64,000 bases of DNA from assembly GCF_000802385.1 (NCBI RefSeq), contig NZ_JTDN01000004.1, positions 1 through 64,000 of the forward strand, in the 5' to 3' direction. The notes under the pieces are model-generated. The model was not told the DNA's origin, made no database searches, and saw nothing but the letters and a program-made list of their open reading frames with translations. A program made the position numbers and the translations under genes. This DNA is from Croceibacterium mercuriale (lineage in GTDB: Bacteria > Pseudomonadota > Alphaproteobacteria > Sphingomonadales > Sphingomonadaceae). This document shows, piece after piece, positions 16,365-23,578 of the stretch (positions are counted from its first letter, which is position 1; each line of letters begins with the position of its first letter).

Positions 16365-17068
16365 TGGCCCGCCGCCCCGTCTTCGTGCCCCAGCCGGACG
16401 GTCCTGCCCCGGTGCGGACGGAACAGGTGGAGTTCACGTGGCATCCCGGCCTGTCGCTGTCGCAGAAACGCCAGTCCATCGCCGCCTTGCACCATGCCTC
16501 CCGTGAAGGGCTCGGCCTGCGCAGCGTGCTTGAGATCTCCAGCAAGTCGCCCGATGCGGTGGGCGTGGCGCTCAGCGCCTTCAATCTCACCTTCTGCCCT
16601 CCCGGCCGCATCCGGCCGCTCAGCGTGGAATGCGCGTTCCAGGGGAGCAAGGTATTTGCCGATGGCGGGCCGTTCACCGACCTGTTCGACGCCACATCGC
16701 GCGATGCCAAGCGGGACGAGCGGCTGCAATCCTCCGGCCGGCTGACCGGCTTTCGCTTCATGGACGGGCGCGACTGGGGGCTGGAGCCGCAATCCGCCTT
16801 CTACGATTGGCTGTATCTCAATGCCCTTGCCGGCCGGCCCGATCTGGCGGCGGAGGTGCTGAGGCACGAAGCCTTCACCGATATCGAGTTCAATCCGGAA
16901 AAGTCGATCAATTGCCAAGCCTATTCGGTCGCCCTGTTCGCCTCCTTTTCCCGCGCTAGGCGGTTGCAGCAGGCGATGCGCGATGCCGAGAGCTTCCTGG
17001 ACGTCGTCAGTTCCCGCCCGGTGAACAATGCGCGGCAGGACGACACGCTGCAGGGCAGCCTGTTCTGA
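16364..17068 (+). CDS. DarT1-associated NADAR-family antitoxin
   Basis: A 234-residue protein starting MARRPVFVP, with its ATG overlapping the toxin stop (TGATG) and a GGAG six bases upstream. The motif VEFTWHPGLSLSQKRQSIAA is the signature I recall for NADAR proteins paired with DarT1. Such proteins remove the ADP-ribose from guanine in DNA. Further conserved pieces are SVECAFQGSKVFADGGPF and EFNPEKSINCQAYSVALFAS. The overlap guarantees co-translation with the toxin, as expected of an enzymatic antitoxin. Family assignment is from memory. Confidence 0.8.
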   Translation: MARRPVFVPQPDGPAPVRTEQVEFTWHPGLSLSQKRQSIAALHHASREGLGLRSVLEISSKSPDAVGVALSAFNLTFCPPGRIRPLSVECAFQGSKVFADGGPFTDLFDATSRDAKRDERLQSSGRLTGFRFMDGRDWGLEPQSAFYDWLYLNALAGRPDLAAEVLRHEAFTDIEFNPEKSINCQAYSVALFASFSRARRLQQAMRDAESFLDVVSSRPVNNARQDDTLQGSLF

Positions 17069-17072
17069 CCCT

Positions 17073-17774
17073 CTAATCCTCCACTACCGGATAGTTCCGC
17101 ATCGCCCAATCCTCGCCCGGATGGTCCATCATCAGGTCGACGAACACCGGCAGCAGGCAGCCCAGCAGCGCCGCTCCGTCGCGCACCTGCGCGCGATTGG
17201 CGGCGCTGTTCCAGGTGGCGCCGCCATGGACGAGCTGGTTGCGCAGCACATACAGCCGGTCGAAGAGGATCTGCAGCAGCGTTAGCGTGTCATGACCCTT
17301 CAAAGCGTAGCGCACCGCCGCCTGCCCGGCCGCGAACCGCTTCTCCCAGTCGGCGAAGCCCGCCTTGCCATTATGGTGCCGCCAGAACGGCCCGAAGACA
17401 TAACGATTGTCCAGCAGCAGGCGGATCTCGTGCGGAAAGCGGGTCCAGATCAAATCGTAGATCCGGTGCGTTGCATCCATCCGCAGCAAGGCGGCGAAGA
17501 ACGCCCGGAACTGATCCCGTTCGCCCGTGGCACCGCCCTCCTCCTCCAGCGCGCGGTCCAGATCGGCGGCATAGGCGGCGTTGAAGCCGATCCACAGCAG
17601 GATGAAGCGCACATCGCCATCCTCCCCGCTGGCCTCCGCACGCCGCAACCAGCTGAGCGCCCGGTGCACGCGCAAGGTCAGCGGCAGCGGGAAGCTGTCG
17701 CGCAAGGCCCGCTGCTTGTCCTTCAGCCGCTCGGGATGCGGCGGATCGTCGGAGCCATGAAGCGGTGGGGTCAC
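17073..17774 (-). CDS. HEPN-domain protein (Apea-HEPN-like)
   Basis: A 233-residue protein. The C-terminal helices contain LRNQLVHGGATW, an R-x4-H motif (Arg178, His183) that is the catalytic signature of HEPN ribonucleases. The preceding text (DVRFILLWIGFNAAYAAD, then FRAFFAALLRMDATHRIYDL) is typical of the Apea-like HEPN group found in anti-phage and toxin systems. It starts at 17774, overlapping the stop of the upstream membrane-protein gene by 4 bp, so the two are co-translated. Its 3-prime end is 4 bp from the NADAR gene, convergent. RNase activity is inferred from the motif. Confidence 0.75.
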   Translation of the reverse strand: MTPPLHGSDDPPHPERLKDKQRALRDSFPLPLTLRVHRALSWLRRAEASGEDGDVRFILLWIGFNAAYAADLDRALEEEGGATGERDQFRAFFAALLRMDATHRIYDLIWTRFPHEIRLLLDNRYVFGPFWRHHNGKAGFADWEKRFAAGQAAVRYALKGHDTLTLLQILFDRLYVLRNQLVHGGATWNSAANRAQVRDGAALLGCLLPVFVDLMMDHPGEDWAMRNYPVVED

Positions 17775-18478
17775 AGCCCTGCCCTCCCCCGATCGTTGCG
17801 CCCCAGCCGGCGCGCCACATGCAGTTCGCGCACCATCAGCGCTTCCATCCGGCCCGCTCGCTCCTGCTCCACGATCCCGGCCGCCCGGTCGCCGATGCCG
17901 GCCAGCAGGTCCACCATACGGGCGGCAAGGTCGCGCGCCTCCGCCCGGCTGCCGGCATCGGCGATCAGCGCGTCATATTGCGCCACCAGCGCCGGCACCT
18001 GGACCGTCACCAGCGGCAGATCGTCATGATGGGTCGTCTGCGCCAGCACCAGCAGCCGCGCACAAGCGGTCCGTGCTCGCCGCAGCTCCGCCCGCCGACC
18101 CGGCGCCAGGCGCAGCGCCTGCTCCCACGCGGCGCCGACTTGGGGGAAGCCGGCGGGCTCCTCCACCTCGGGTTCAGGTTCCAGCATGCGCGCCCGGCCT
18201 TCGATGATCCCGCCCGTGGCCAGCTTGCGCGCCTCTCGCCGGCGCCAGGCCGTCCGCAACCCCAGCATTGCCGCGCCTGCGCCGGCCATAGCGCCCAGCG
18301 CCACCGCCGGCCCCTCGGCCCCCAGCGCACCGGCAAGCATCCCGCCGGCAATCGCCGCCAGCACCACCGCGCCGACCACCGCGAACGCCATCAGCACCCA
18401 CACGAGCAGCGCGATCATCAGGCCCATGAACAGCAGGACCAGCACGCTCGCCACGATCACCGCCAGCACCACCGCCAT
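17771..18478 (-). CDS. Membrane protein paired with the HEPN gene
   Basis: A 235-residue protein. Two or three hydrophobic segments fill residues 1-75 (VVLAVIVASVLVLLFMGLMI, LLVWVLMAFAVVGAVVLAAI and a Gly/Ala-rich third). A basic, Arg-rich, probably helical cytoplasmic domain follows (RRREARKLATGG; EARDLAARMVDLLAGIGDRA). It overlaps the HEPN gene by ATGA. No family was recognised. A membrane anchor or sensor for the HEPN protein is a reasonable inference. Confidence 0.65.
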   Translation of the reverse strand: MAVVLAVIVASVLVLLFMGLMIALLVWVLMAFAVVGAVVLAAIAGGMLAGALGAEGPAVALGAMAGAGAAMLGLRTAWRRREARKLATGGIIEGRARMLEPEPEVEEPAGFPQVGAAWEQALRLAPGRRAELRRARTACARLLVLAQTTHHDDLPLVTVQVPALVAQYDALIADAGSRAEARDLAARMVDLLAGIGDRAAGIVEQERAGRMEALMVRELHVARRLGRNDRGRAGL

Positions 18479-18579
18479 TCACCCGCTCCCTTCCTTCAAC
18501 ATTGGACCCGCCATTGTATGGCCCTGCTACGACAGGATCGGTCAAGCCTCCTGCCTCATTGAACAATCCGTCTTGTCCC

Positions 18580-18616
18580 CGTCTCAGATTACCTGCATCT
18601 ATATCTACTTGAGACG
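18580..18616. promoter_or_regulatory. Inverted repeat CGTCTCA-N23-TGAGACG upstream of the EcsC-like gene
   Basis: Perfect 7-bp arms (18580-18586 and 18610-18616) flank an AT-rich spacer containing repeated ATCT motifs. It lies about 65 bp before the next start, in the promoter position. Function as an operator is inferred. Confidence 0.35.
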
Positions 18617-18682
18617 ACGCTGATTTACTTGGATCACACAAACCATAACTGCCGACACCTCGAGCTATAGTGTTTTTATGGA

Positions 18683-19372
18683 ATGGAGAAATACGTGTCG
18701 GATATCGACAAGCAGGAAGATGGCTCTCTAATTCTTTCAGCTGTACAAGCGGTAGCTATCTCGCCTGACTCAGCCAGGGAATTGGTAGCCAGATACAAGG
18801 GTCAGATTTCCTCTTCAAATCCGAATCCTACGACAAAGGAAGTCAATGACGCTGTCATTGACAAGATCATCAGCAGGTATGCGAAACTGGCTGCAGGATC
18901 GGGAGCCACCACAAGCCTCGCTGGTGTCATTCCCGGGGTTGGCACAGCCGTTGCTGCTTTAGGCGGCGGTTTCGCTGATATTGTGACGTGCATGAAGCTT
19001 CAGGTCGATATGACAATGTGCCTGTGCATGGCAATAAACAATGAGGTCACCGACGAAGATGCACGTCATATGACGTTTTACATCGCTGTAGCGGGTTCGC
19101 TGGAGCAAGTCGCGTCCGGGGCTGGCTCGCAAGCTGCTGCAAAAGCGGCAGCAAAGGTTGTTGGGAATGCCTTGAAAGGGGCGACTCTTCAGACCATCAA
19201 ACAGTTATTTAAGCAGCTTGGCATCACCTTTACAAAAAAGGCAGCGATGCGAGTCATCCCCTTCGGAATCGGCGTAGTAATTAGCGCAGGGGCGAACTAC
19301 GCTTTGACAAATTTTGTCGGGAGCGTTGCTCGAGACGTACTTATGGCAGAGCATAAGCCAGCAATCACGTAA
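18683..19372 (+). CDS. EcsC-like/DUF697-like helical membrane-associated protein
   Basis: A 229-residue protein. The core ATTSLAGVIPGVGTAVAALG with GGFADIVTCMKLQVDMTMCL resembles the EcsC family (Gly-rich hydrophobic hairpin followed by a helical region). A C-terminal hydrophobic segment is RVIPFGIGVVISAGANYALT. The codon and base composition is much more AT-rich than neighbouring genes, indicating recent acquisition. A TATAGT box at 18666-18671 is so close to the start that the transcript may be nearly leaderless. EcsC function is poorly understood and the assignment is tentative. Confidence 0.6.
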   Translation: MEKYVSDIDKQEDGSLILSAVQAVAISPDSARELVARYKGQISSSNPNPTTKEVNDAVIDKIISRYAKLAAGSGATTSLAGVIPGVGTAVAALGGGFADIVTCMKLQVDMTMCLCMAINNEVTDEDARHMTFYIAVAGSLEQVASGAGSQAAAKAAAKVVGNALKGATLQTIKQLFKQLGITFTKKAAMRVIPFGIGVVISAGANYALTNFVGSVARDVLMAEHKPAIT

Positions 19373-19393
19373 CAAACTACTGGCTGTACAATC

Positions 19394-19430
19394 TGAAGCC
19401 GCTGCTCGAGAGAAAATAGCAGCGGCTTCA
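19394..19430. terminator. Perfect 13-bp hairpin between convergent genes
   Basis: TGAAGCCGCTGCT (19394-19406) pairs exactly with AGCAGCGGCTTCA (19418-19430) around an 11-base AT-rich loop. It sits between the EcsC-like gene and the convergent ParD-like gene, overlapping the latter's stop. It fits a bidirectional terminator although there is no long T run. Confidence 0.65.
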
Positions 19431-19739
19431 ATTGCCAACCACTTGCCCCAACCGCCGCCATCCGCCAAAGAAGCGCTCCTCCTCCGGCCCGGCTTTGCCC
19501 ATCCGCTCGACGAAGCTGTCCAGCCAGACATCATGCTCCTCGTCGGACAGCACGCCGCTTTCCAGCTCGCCCGCCAGCGCGGCATTGATGCGTGCCTGGT
19601 CGTAGCGGCCTGACCGTTCGATCGCGCGGCCGATCCTGAGCCAATGCGTGATCTGCCCGGCGACGGACCGGCTCTGCAACTCGGATTCCCGCCGCACCGT
19701 GCTCATGATGTCGTCGCCCAGCTTCACCGATTGTGCCAT
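19428..19739 (-). CDS. ParD-like antitoxin without a toxin partner
   Basis: A 103-residue protein starting MAQSVKLGDDIMSTVRRESE, then LQSRSVAGQITHWLRIGRAI, a ribbon-helix-helix antitoxin of the ParD-like group. The C-terminus (EEHDVWLDSFVERMGKAGPE) is the toxin-binding part. The RBS is GGGGAG. In homologues I recall, a zeta-type or ParE-like toxin follows; here the downstream position holds only a hairpin and the AT-rich EcsC-like gene, so it is orphaned. Confidence 0.78.
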   Translation of the reverse strand: MAQSVKLGDDIMSTVRRESELQSRSVAGQITHWLRIGRAIERSGRYDQARINAALAGELESGVLSDEEHDVWLDSFVERMGKAGPEEERFFGGWRRLGQVVGN

Positions 19740-19873
19740 CGCCACATCTCCCCGTGGGGTGAAAGGTGGCAATTTGTTACCCGCCGGACAGGCGCGCTGG
19801 CGCGTGCCTGGGTGATTGTGCGATCACTGCCCGGCCCGATCCTGGCACCCGTCAGACAGACTGGGACCTCACC

Positions 19874-20572
19874 ATGCCACCACGCTTCCTGCTCGCCACT
19901 GCCCTCCTGCCGCTGCTGGCCGGCGCCTGCGCTGCGCCCGGTGTCGATAGGCCCCCAGCCCTGCCGACCGTGGCTGCGCGTTGCAGCAATGACGGGCTGA
20001 TCCATGCGGAAGTGAGCGGTGCCGTCTCCCGCCATGTCGCCGCCTTGGTCACCCCCACGCTGGACGGCGCCCGCTTGCGCGAGGCGGCGCGGTTGACGCT
20101 GCCCTGCGGCTTCGCGCTGGATACGCGCTGGCTGCAGCATCTGATCGTGACCGATGGCACCGAGACGCGGCAATATGTCGAGAACAACCCGTTCGGCTTC
20201 GCCGTGCCGTTCGGCTTCAGCGAACGCGTCAGCCGGCCCTACACCTTGCGCGCCCTGCCCGAATCGTACCGCCTGACGCCCAAGACCTGCGCGCAGGATC
20301 TGGGCCGACCGCCGGAAGCCGGGCCGCTGTGCAGCGCCTTCGCCAGCAGCATGATGGTTGCCGAGGCGGAGCCGGCCGGCGGCCACCGCCTGCGGCACTA
20401 TCGCATGCGGGATAGTGCCTGGCAGCCGGGGTTCGACGCGGCGGTGATCGGTGCCGAGATCGCCGCGCTATACTGGATCACCCTGCCCGATGCACCGGGC
20501 GGCACGGTGACGCTGTACCTGCGCGATGCGGCCGGGTTGTACCGGGTGTTCCTGGATGTGCCCCAGGGGTAA
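19874..20572 (+). CDS. Hypothetical lipoprotein
   Basis: A 232-residue protein with a lipoprotein signal: PRFLLATALLPLLAGACAAP, lipobox LAGAC at residues 14-18. The mature part has no recognised domain. It contains RYVENN-like and GFAVPFGFSERVSRPYTLRA segments suggestive of a beta-rich fold, ending GGTVTLYLRDAAGLYRVFLD. The start at 19874 is required by the signal peptide. It ends just before the replication origin and is divergent from the ParD-like gene. Confidence 0.7.
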   Translation: MPPRFLLATALLPLLAGACAAPGVDRPPALPTVAARCSNDGLIHAEVSGAVSRHVAALVTPTLDGARLREAARLTLPCGFALDTRWLQHLIVTDGTETRQYVENNPFGFAVPFGFSERVSRPYTLRALPESYRLTPKTCAQDLGRPPEAGPLCSAFASSMMVAEAEPAGGHRLRHYRMRDSAWQPGFDAAVIGAEIAALYWITLPDAPGGTVTLYLRDAAGLYRVFLDVPQG

Positions 20573-20674
20573 GCGCCCTTCCCCCATTCACCCCAGCAAA
20601 GCGACTTCGTCTCTTGGTTAGACGGGTTAAAGGGGTAGTTAGAACAGTTAGACCCCGCCGCCACCGCCTGTGCC

Positions 20675-20779
20675 GCGTTCCCGAAGGATCGGCCTTGCGT
20701 TCGCGAAAGGTCGATGGCTGCGTTCCCGAAAGGTCGGGTGCACGTTCCGGTTGTGACGCTGCCCGTTCCCGATAGATCG
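20675..20779 (+). repeat. Five RepA iterons, 21-23 bp period
   Basis: Copies begin at 20675, 20697, 20720, 20742 and 20763. The first three read GCGTTCCCGAAGGATCG, GCGTTCGCGAAAGGTCG and GCGTTCCCGAAAGGTCG; the fourth is degenerate (ACGTTCCGGTTGTGACG) and the fifth is CCGTTCCCGATAGATCG. The near two-turn spacing places all copies on one helix face. A sixth, inverted copy is at 20901-20917. Confidence 0.82.
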
Positions 20780-20863
20780 AACAGGGGGCTGCCGGCCCGA
20801 TCTGGCCGCCGACTTTGAATCAGTTCCAACGGGCTGTCCGGTGAAAAGGTTCAGACCGGCCGT

Positions 20864-20872
20864 TTGTCCACA
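20864..20872 (+). promoter_or_regulatory. DnaA-box-like site TTGTCCACA
   Basis: One mismatch from the consensus TTATCCACA, placed between the iterons and the inverted iteron of the origin. The context makes host DnaA binding plausible. Confidence 0.45.
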
Positions 20873-20900
20873 AGCTCCCTGCGCCGGCACGATCAGGACG

Positions 20901-20917
20901 CGACACTTCGGGAACGG
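20901..20917 (-). repeat. Inverted iteron copy
   Basis: The reverse complement reads CCGTTCCCGAAGTGTCG, matching the iteron core CGTTCCCGAA. It lies just outside the repA stop, opposite in orientation to the five-copy array, where it may help handcuffing or repA control. Confidence 0.55.
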
Positions 20918-20947
20918 CGCCGAGCATTTCAGCACAGGCGGATGCGG

Positions 20948-22144
20948 CTAGCGCACGGTCTGCCCGTGCTTGGCATGGTGCCGTTTCACCCAGCCGATGA
21001 AGGCTTTCTGCCAGTTTGCGGGCAGGCGCGCAGGGTCGGCATCAACCCAGCGTTCGAACTCGGCATGCAAGGCGTAGAGGTCCCAGCCGGGGCAAGTTTC
21101 GCGCAAGGTCGCGATGGTGCCCTCCTCCATGTGCCCGCGATGCGCCTTGTCCGCCAGGCCGCTGACCGCGCCGCGGATCAGGGCCGAGGCGTCGAGCAGC
21201 TCGGGCGCGGGCGCGTGTTTCCCCGGGGAAACATCGCCGCCCTGCCCGGCGCTGTCCGGCGCACGCTCCACCACTAGGCGCCGCTCGGCCCCGTCCTTGC
21301 CATCGACGCGGGTCATGCGCAGCAGCGGCTCGCCGCCGCGCGCCGCCGCCTCCACGCTCAAGGCATAGCCTGGCAGCGCGTTCTTTTCCGCCAGCTTCAG
21401 CATCTCGAACTTGAAGCGGCGATATTGCCCCTCCGCGCCCGACTTCTCGAACAGCACGGGCATGGAGATGGCAAAGCCACCCTCCCCGGCCCCGCCGGCA
21501 TGCTTGCGCGCCACGCGGTACAGCCAGCGTTCGCGCCCGCCGGTGATGTCGAAATAGGCTCGGTCGATGCTGAGCACCCCGCCCTTCATCATCACGCCTT
21601 CCCAGAACCAGTTCGACAGCTCGATCGTCATGCCCCGGCTGCGCTCGGTCTTCTCGTCCACCAGCTGCGTCCAGCCATCCAGCCAGCTGAAGGTCGCCTC
21701 CCGCCGGTTCTCCGCGCGGATATTGGTCTTGATGGTGGTGGACACCAGCCGGTCGAGCGACTGGCCCAGCAGTTCGTAGGCGCGGCCCGTGGTCGGGCGA
21801 CCGATGGCGCGCAGCAGGTCGTAGGGCATCAGGTGCAGCGTGCGCGGCACGTCGTTCACGCCGCGCCGGGCCATGTCGGCCAGCTGGCTGGCACACCAGA
21901 TCAGGATGTCGGCATCCCAGATCGTCGCCATGCCATAATCAGGATTGGCGCTGACATGAACCCAAAGCTTGCCGTCGGGGCTGGTATAGTCGATCGGCTT
22001 GACCCGTTTCGACTTGGCCAGGCTGAAGAACGGCCGCTCCATCATCTCGCGCTGGTCGCGCAGCGGCATGTCCGCCAGATAGGGCAGGAACATGTCGAAC
22101 TGCTCGGCCGAGCGGGCAGGGCGGGGGATGGAGGAGCTGGTCAT
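20948..22144 (-). CDS. repA: Plasmid replication initiator (RPA family)
   Basis: A 398-residue protein recognised as the RPA-type initiator found on alphaproteobacterial plasmids: DMFLPYLADMPLRDQREMME, RPFFSLAKSKRVKPIDY, WVHVSANPDYGMATIWDADI, MPYDLLRAIGRPTTGRAYEL and FDITGGRERWLYRVARKHAG. It should bind the iterons and open the origin. The ATG at 22144 is chosen because homologous sequence begins there; its Shine-Dalgarno (GGGGAA) is supplied by the palindrome at 22150-22167. A second palindrome lies inside the gene at 21217-21234, encoding VSPGKHA in a linker before the C-terminal domain. The gene order parA-parB-repA is transcribed leftwards. Confidence 0.93.
   Translation of the reverse strand: MTSSSIPRPARSAEQFDMFLPYLADMPLRDQREMMERPFFSLAKSKRVKPIDYTSPDGKLWVHVSANPDYGMATIWDADILIWCASQLADMARRGVNDVPRTLHLMPYDLLRAIGRPTTGRAYELLGQSLDRLVSTTIKTNIRAENRREATFSWLDGWTQLVDEKTERSRGMTIELSNWFWEGVMMKGGVLSIDRAYFDITGGRERWLYRVARKHAGGAGEGGFAISMPVLFEKSGAEGQYRRFKFEMLKLAEKNALPGYALSVEAAARGGEPLLRMTRVDGKDGAERRLVVERAPDSAGQGGDVSPGKHAPAPELLDASALIRGAVSGLADKAHRGHMEEGTIATLRETCPGWDLYALHAEFERWVDADPARLPANWQKAFIGWVKRHHAKHGQTVR
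21217..21234. repeat. parS: parS-like palindrome inside repA
   Basis: A perfect copy of the 18-bp palindrome within the repA coding region, falling in a poorly conserved linker (residues translated as DVSPGKHA). The site is tolerated by the protein and may let ParB bind within the gene. Confidence 0.75.
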
Positions 22145-22149
22145 CGCGA

Positions 22150-22167
22150 TGTTTCCCCGGGGAAACA
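22150..22167. repeat. parS: parS-like palindrome at the repA ribosome-binding site
   Basis: A perfect TGTTTCCCCGGGGAAACA ending 5 bp before the repA start codon. On the coding strand its right arm GGGGAA is also the only good Shine-Dalgarno for repA. Binding of ParB, or hairpin formation in the mRNA, could therefore limit RepA synthesis. Confidence 0.8.
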
Positions 22168-22250
22168 CTGGTACAATTGAACGGCCTGCCGGGCAGGGCA
22201 GATAGGCCCCTGCCTGCGCAGGGGCGACGGGAAGGGTGACGGTCGCGCCA

Positions 22251-22268
22251 TGTTTCCCCGGGAAAACA
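22251..22268. repeat. parS: parS-like palindrome with one mismatch between parB and repA
   Basis: TGTTTCCCCGGGAAAACA differs at one base from the other copies. It lies in the 154-bp parB-repA gap, 83 bp from the copy at 22150. Confidence 0.75.
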
Positions 22269-22298
22269 TCGACGGGTCCGGGCAGGGCAGGGCGCCGA

Positions 22299-23411
22299 TC
22301 ACCGCTGCAGCCCGCGGCCCTGCCGCTGCAACCTGCCGAGCGCGGCGCCAACCTTGTCCAGCAATTGCTCGTCCGACAATCCATGGCCGGAATGCAGGCG
22401 CAAGGTCACGCCCTGGCGGGTCGTTCCCGCGACCGTCACAGCCGGCCGGCCATGCGCGCCGTCGATCACCACCTCGTCCAAACGCTCCGCCGTGTCGCGG
22501 CCGGCCTTCAGCAGGCGGGCGATCACGTCGGCAGCCGGGATGGCGGGCTGGCCGGCACCGCGGCGGGCGCGCTGTTCGCGGTTCAAGGCCGTGGCCGCCT
22601 TCAGAATGGCGCTACGATGCGGCCCTTCCAGCGCCTGTGTCAGCGGATAGGCGGGCTTCAGCTGGATCTCCGCCGGGCTGGCAAAGGCATCCACCACCAT
22701 GGCGGGCAGGGCGGCGACGCGCAGCATCTTGGACAGCCACCCCTTGGACAGGCGCAGCCGTTCGGCCATGCGGGTCTGGTGGTTGTCGTAATGATCGGCC
22801 AGCGCGGCGGCATAGTTGCGCGCCCGTTCCAGGTCCGACACATCGGCCCGGGCCCGATTTTCGAGGTCAGCCAGGCGGAAGGCAGACTCGTCGTCGATCT
22901 GCTGCACCTGGGCCAGCAGCGCCATATCGGGATAGGAATGCTTGCGCAGCCAGCTGATCGACCAGTGACGCCGCGTGCCGGCGATCACCTCGTAATCATG
23001 GGCCGGATCATCCTCCACCCGGCGCACCACGGCGGGCACCTTCTGGCCCCCCTCGGCGATGATGGAGTCGATCAGTTCGCGGCAGCTGGCCTCCGTAAGG
23101 TGTTGGTAAGACCGGGCATTTCCCGGCCAGATGCGCACCCGTGCCGGGTCCAGCAGCAACTGCGTGACCTGCCGCACCTCGCCACTGCTGATCCGGGCGA
23201 GGGCGCTTTCGCGCGCCAGCAGGGTGGTGCCGCTACGCCGGTCGCGGCGGGTCGGGGAGGGCGCATCGTCATGCGGGCGATCGTCTTCCTGCACGGCGCC
23301 TGCGGCATCGGCGCTCTTGTATTCGGGCCCGGGTGCGGGCGGGGCGGGGGTGGTCGCCGGCTCGTCATCGGCCAGCAGGCCAGCCAGGTAATCCTTCTGC
23401 TTACGCGCCAT
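22299..23411 (-). CDS. parB: ParB-family partition protein
   Basis: A 370-residue ParB. After a basic, Pro-rich N-terminus come the ParB/Srx-type CTPase region (LLLDPARVRIWPGNARSYQH and EVIAGTRRHWSISWLR, where GTRRHW at 145-150 is the box II equivalent), the family motif ENRARADVSDLERARNYA at 184-201, and the helix-turn-helix TRMAERLRLSKGWLSKMLRV at 213-232. The C-terminus would dimerise. It should bind the 18-bp palindromes flanking the gene. The ATG at 23411 follows GAAGGA. Confidence 0.93.
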   Translation of the reverse strand: MARKQKDYLAGLLADDEPATTPAPPAPGPEYKSADAAGAVQEDDRPHDDAPSPTRRDRRSGTTLLARESALARISSGEVRQVTQLLLDPARVRIWPGNARSYQHLTEASCRELIDSIIAEGGQKVPAVVRRVEDDPAHDYEVIAGTRRHWSISWLRKHSYPDMALLAQVQQIDDESAFRLADLENRARADVSDLERARNYAAALADHYDNHQTRMAERLRLSKGWLSKMLRVAALPAMVVDAFASPAEIQLKPAYPLTQALEGPHRSAILKAATALNREQRARRGAGQPAIPAADVIARLLKAGRDTAERLDEVVIDGAHGRPAVTVAGTTRQGVTLRLHSGHGLSDEQLLDKVGAALGRLQRQGRGLQR

Positions 23412-23490
23412 GGTGCGGGTTCCTTCGCCGTTGCGGCGCGCCCGCTAGGGCGAACAAGGGACTGTAGGAAAGTGTTTCGTGACCGATCGA

Positions 23491-23508
23491 TGTTTCCCCG
23501 GGGAAACA
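23491..23508. repeat. parS: parS-like palindrome upstream of parB
   Basis: A perfect copy in the parA-parB gap, 79 bp upstream of the parB start and 41 bp (about four helical turns) from the next copy at 23532. Paired phased sites are typical of centromeres. Confidence 0.82.
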
Positions 23509-23531
23509 TGCCGGGTCGGCACTCCAACTGT

Positions 23532-23549
23532 TGTTTCCCCGGGGAAACA
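23532..23549. repeat. parS: parS-like palindrome at the end of parA
   Basis: A perfect copy 29 bp beyond the parA stop, the second of two phased sites in the parA-parB gap. Confidence 0.82.
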
Positions 23550-23578
23550 TCGCGGACGTGACGGGCAGGGCAGGGCGC

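Larger units (their letters stand above)
20617..20917. other. Probable plasmid replication origin (oriV)
   Basis: Between the lipoprotein gene and the 3-prime end of repA is a non-coding region with the parts of an iteron origin. Three GTTAGA repeats lie in a comparatively AT-rich stretch (20617-20653). Five iterons follow (20675-20779), then a DnaA-box-like TTGTCCACA (20864-20872, one mismatch to TTATCCACA) and one inverted iteron (20901-20917). This order, with an unwinding element, iterons and a DnaA box, matches classical Rep-driven origins. The origin lies downstream, not upstream, of the initiator gene. Confidence 0.75.

Noticed and set aside
21217-23549. Palindromes interpreted as CRISPR repeats or transposon ends
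   Set aside because: Spacing is irregular (41 to about 1200 bp), there are no cas genes or transposase, and the context is parAB/repA.
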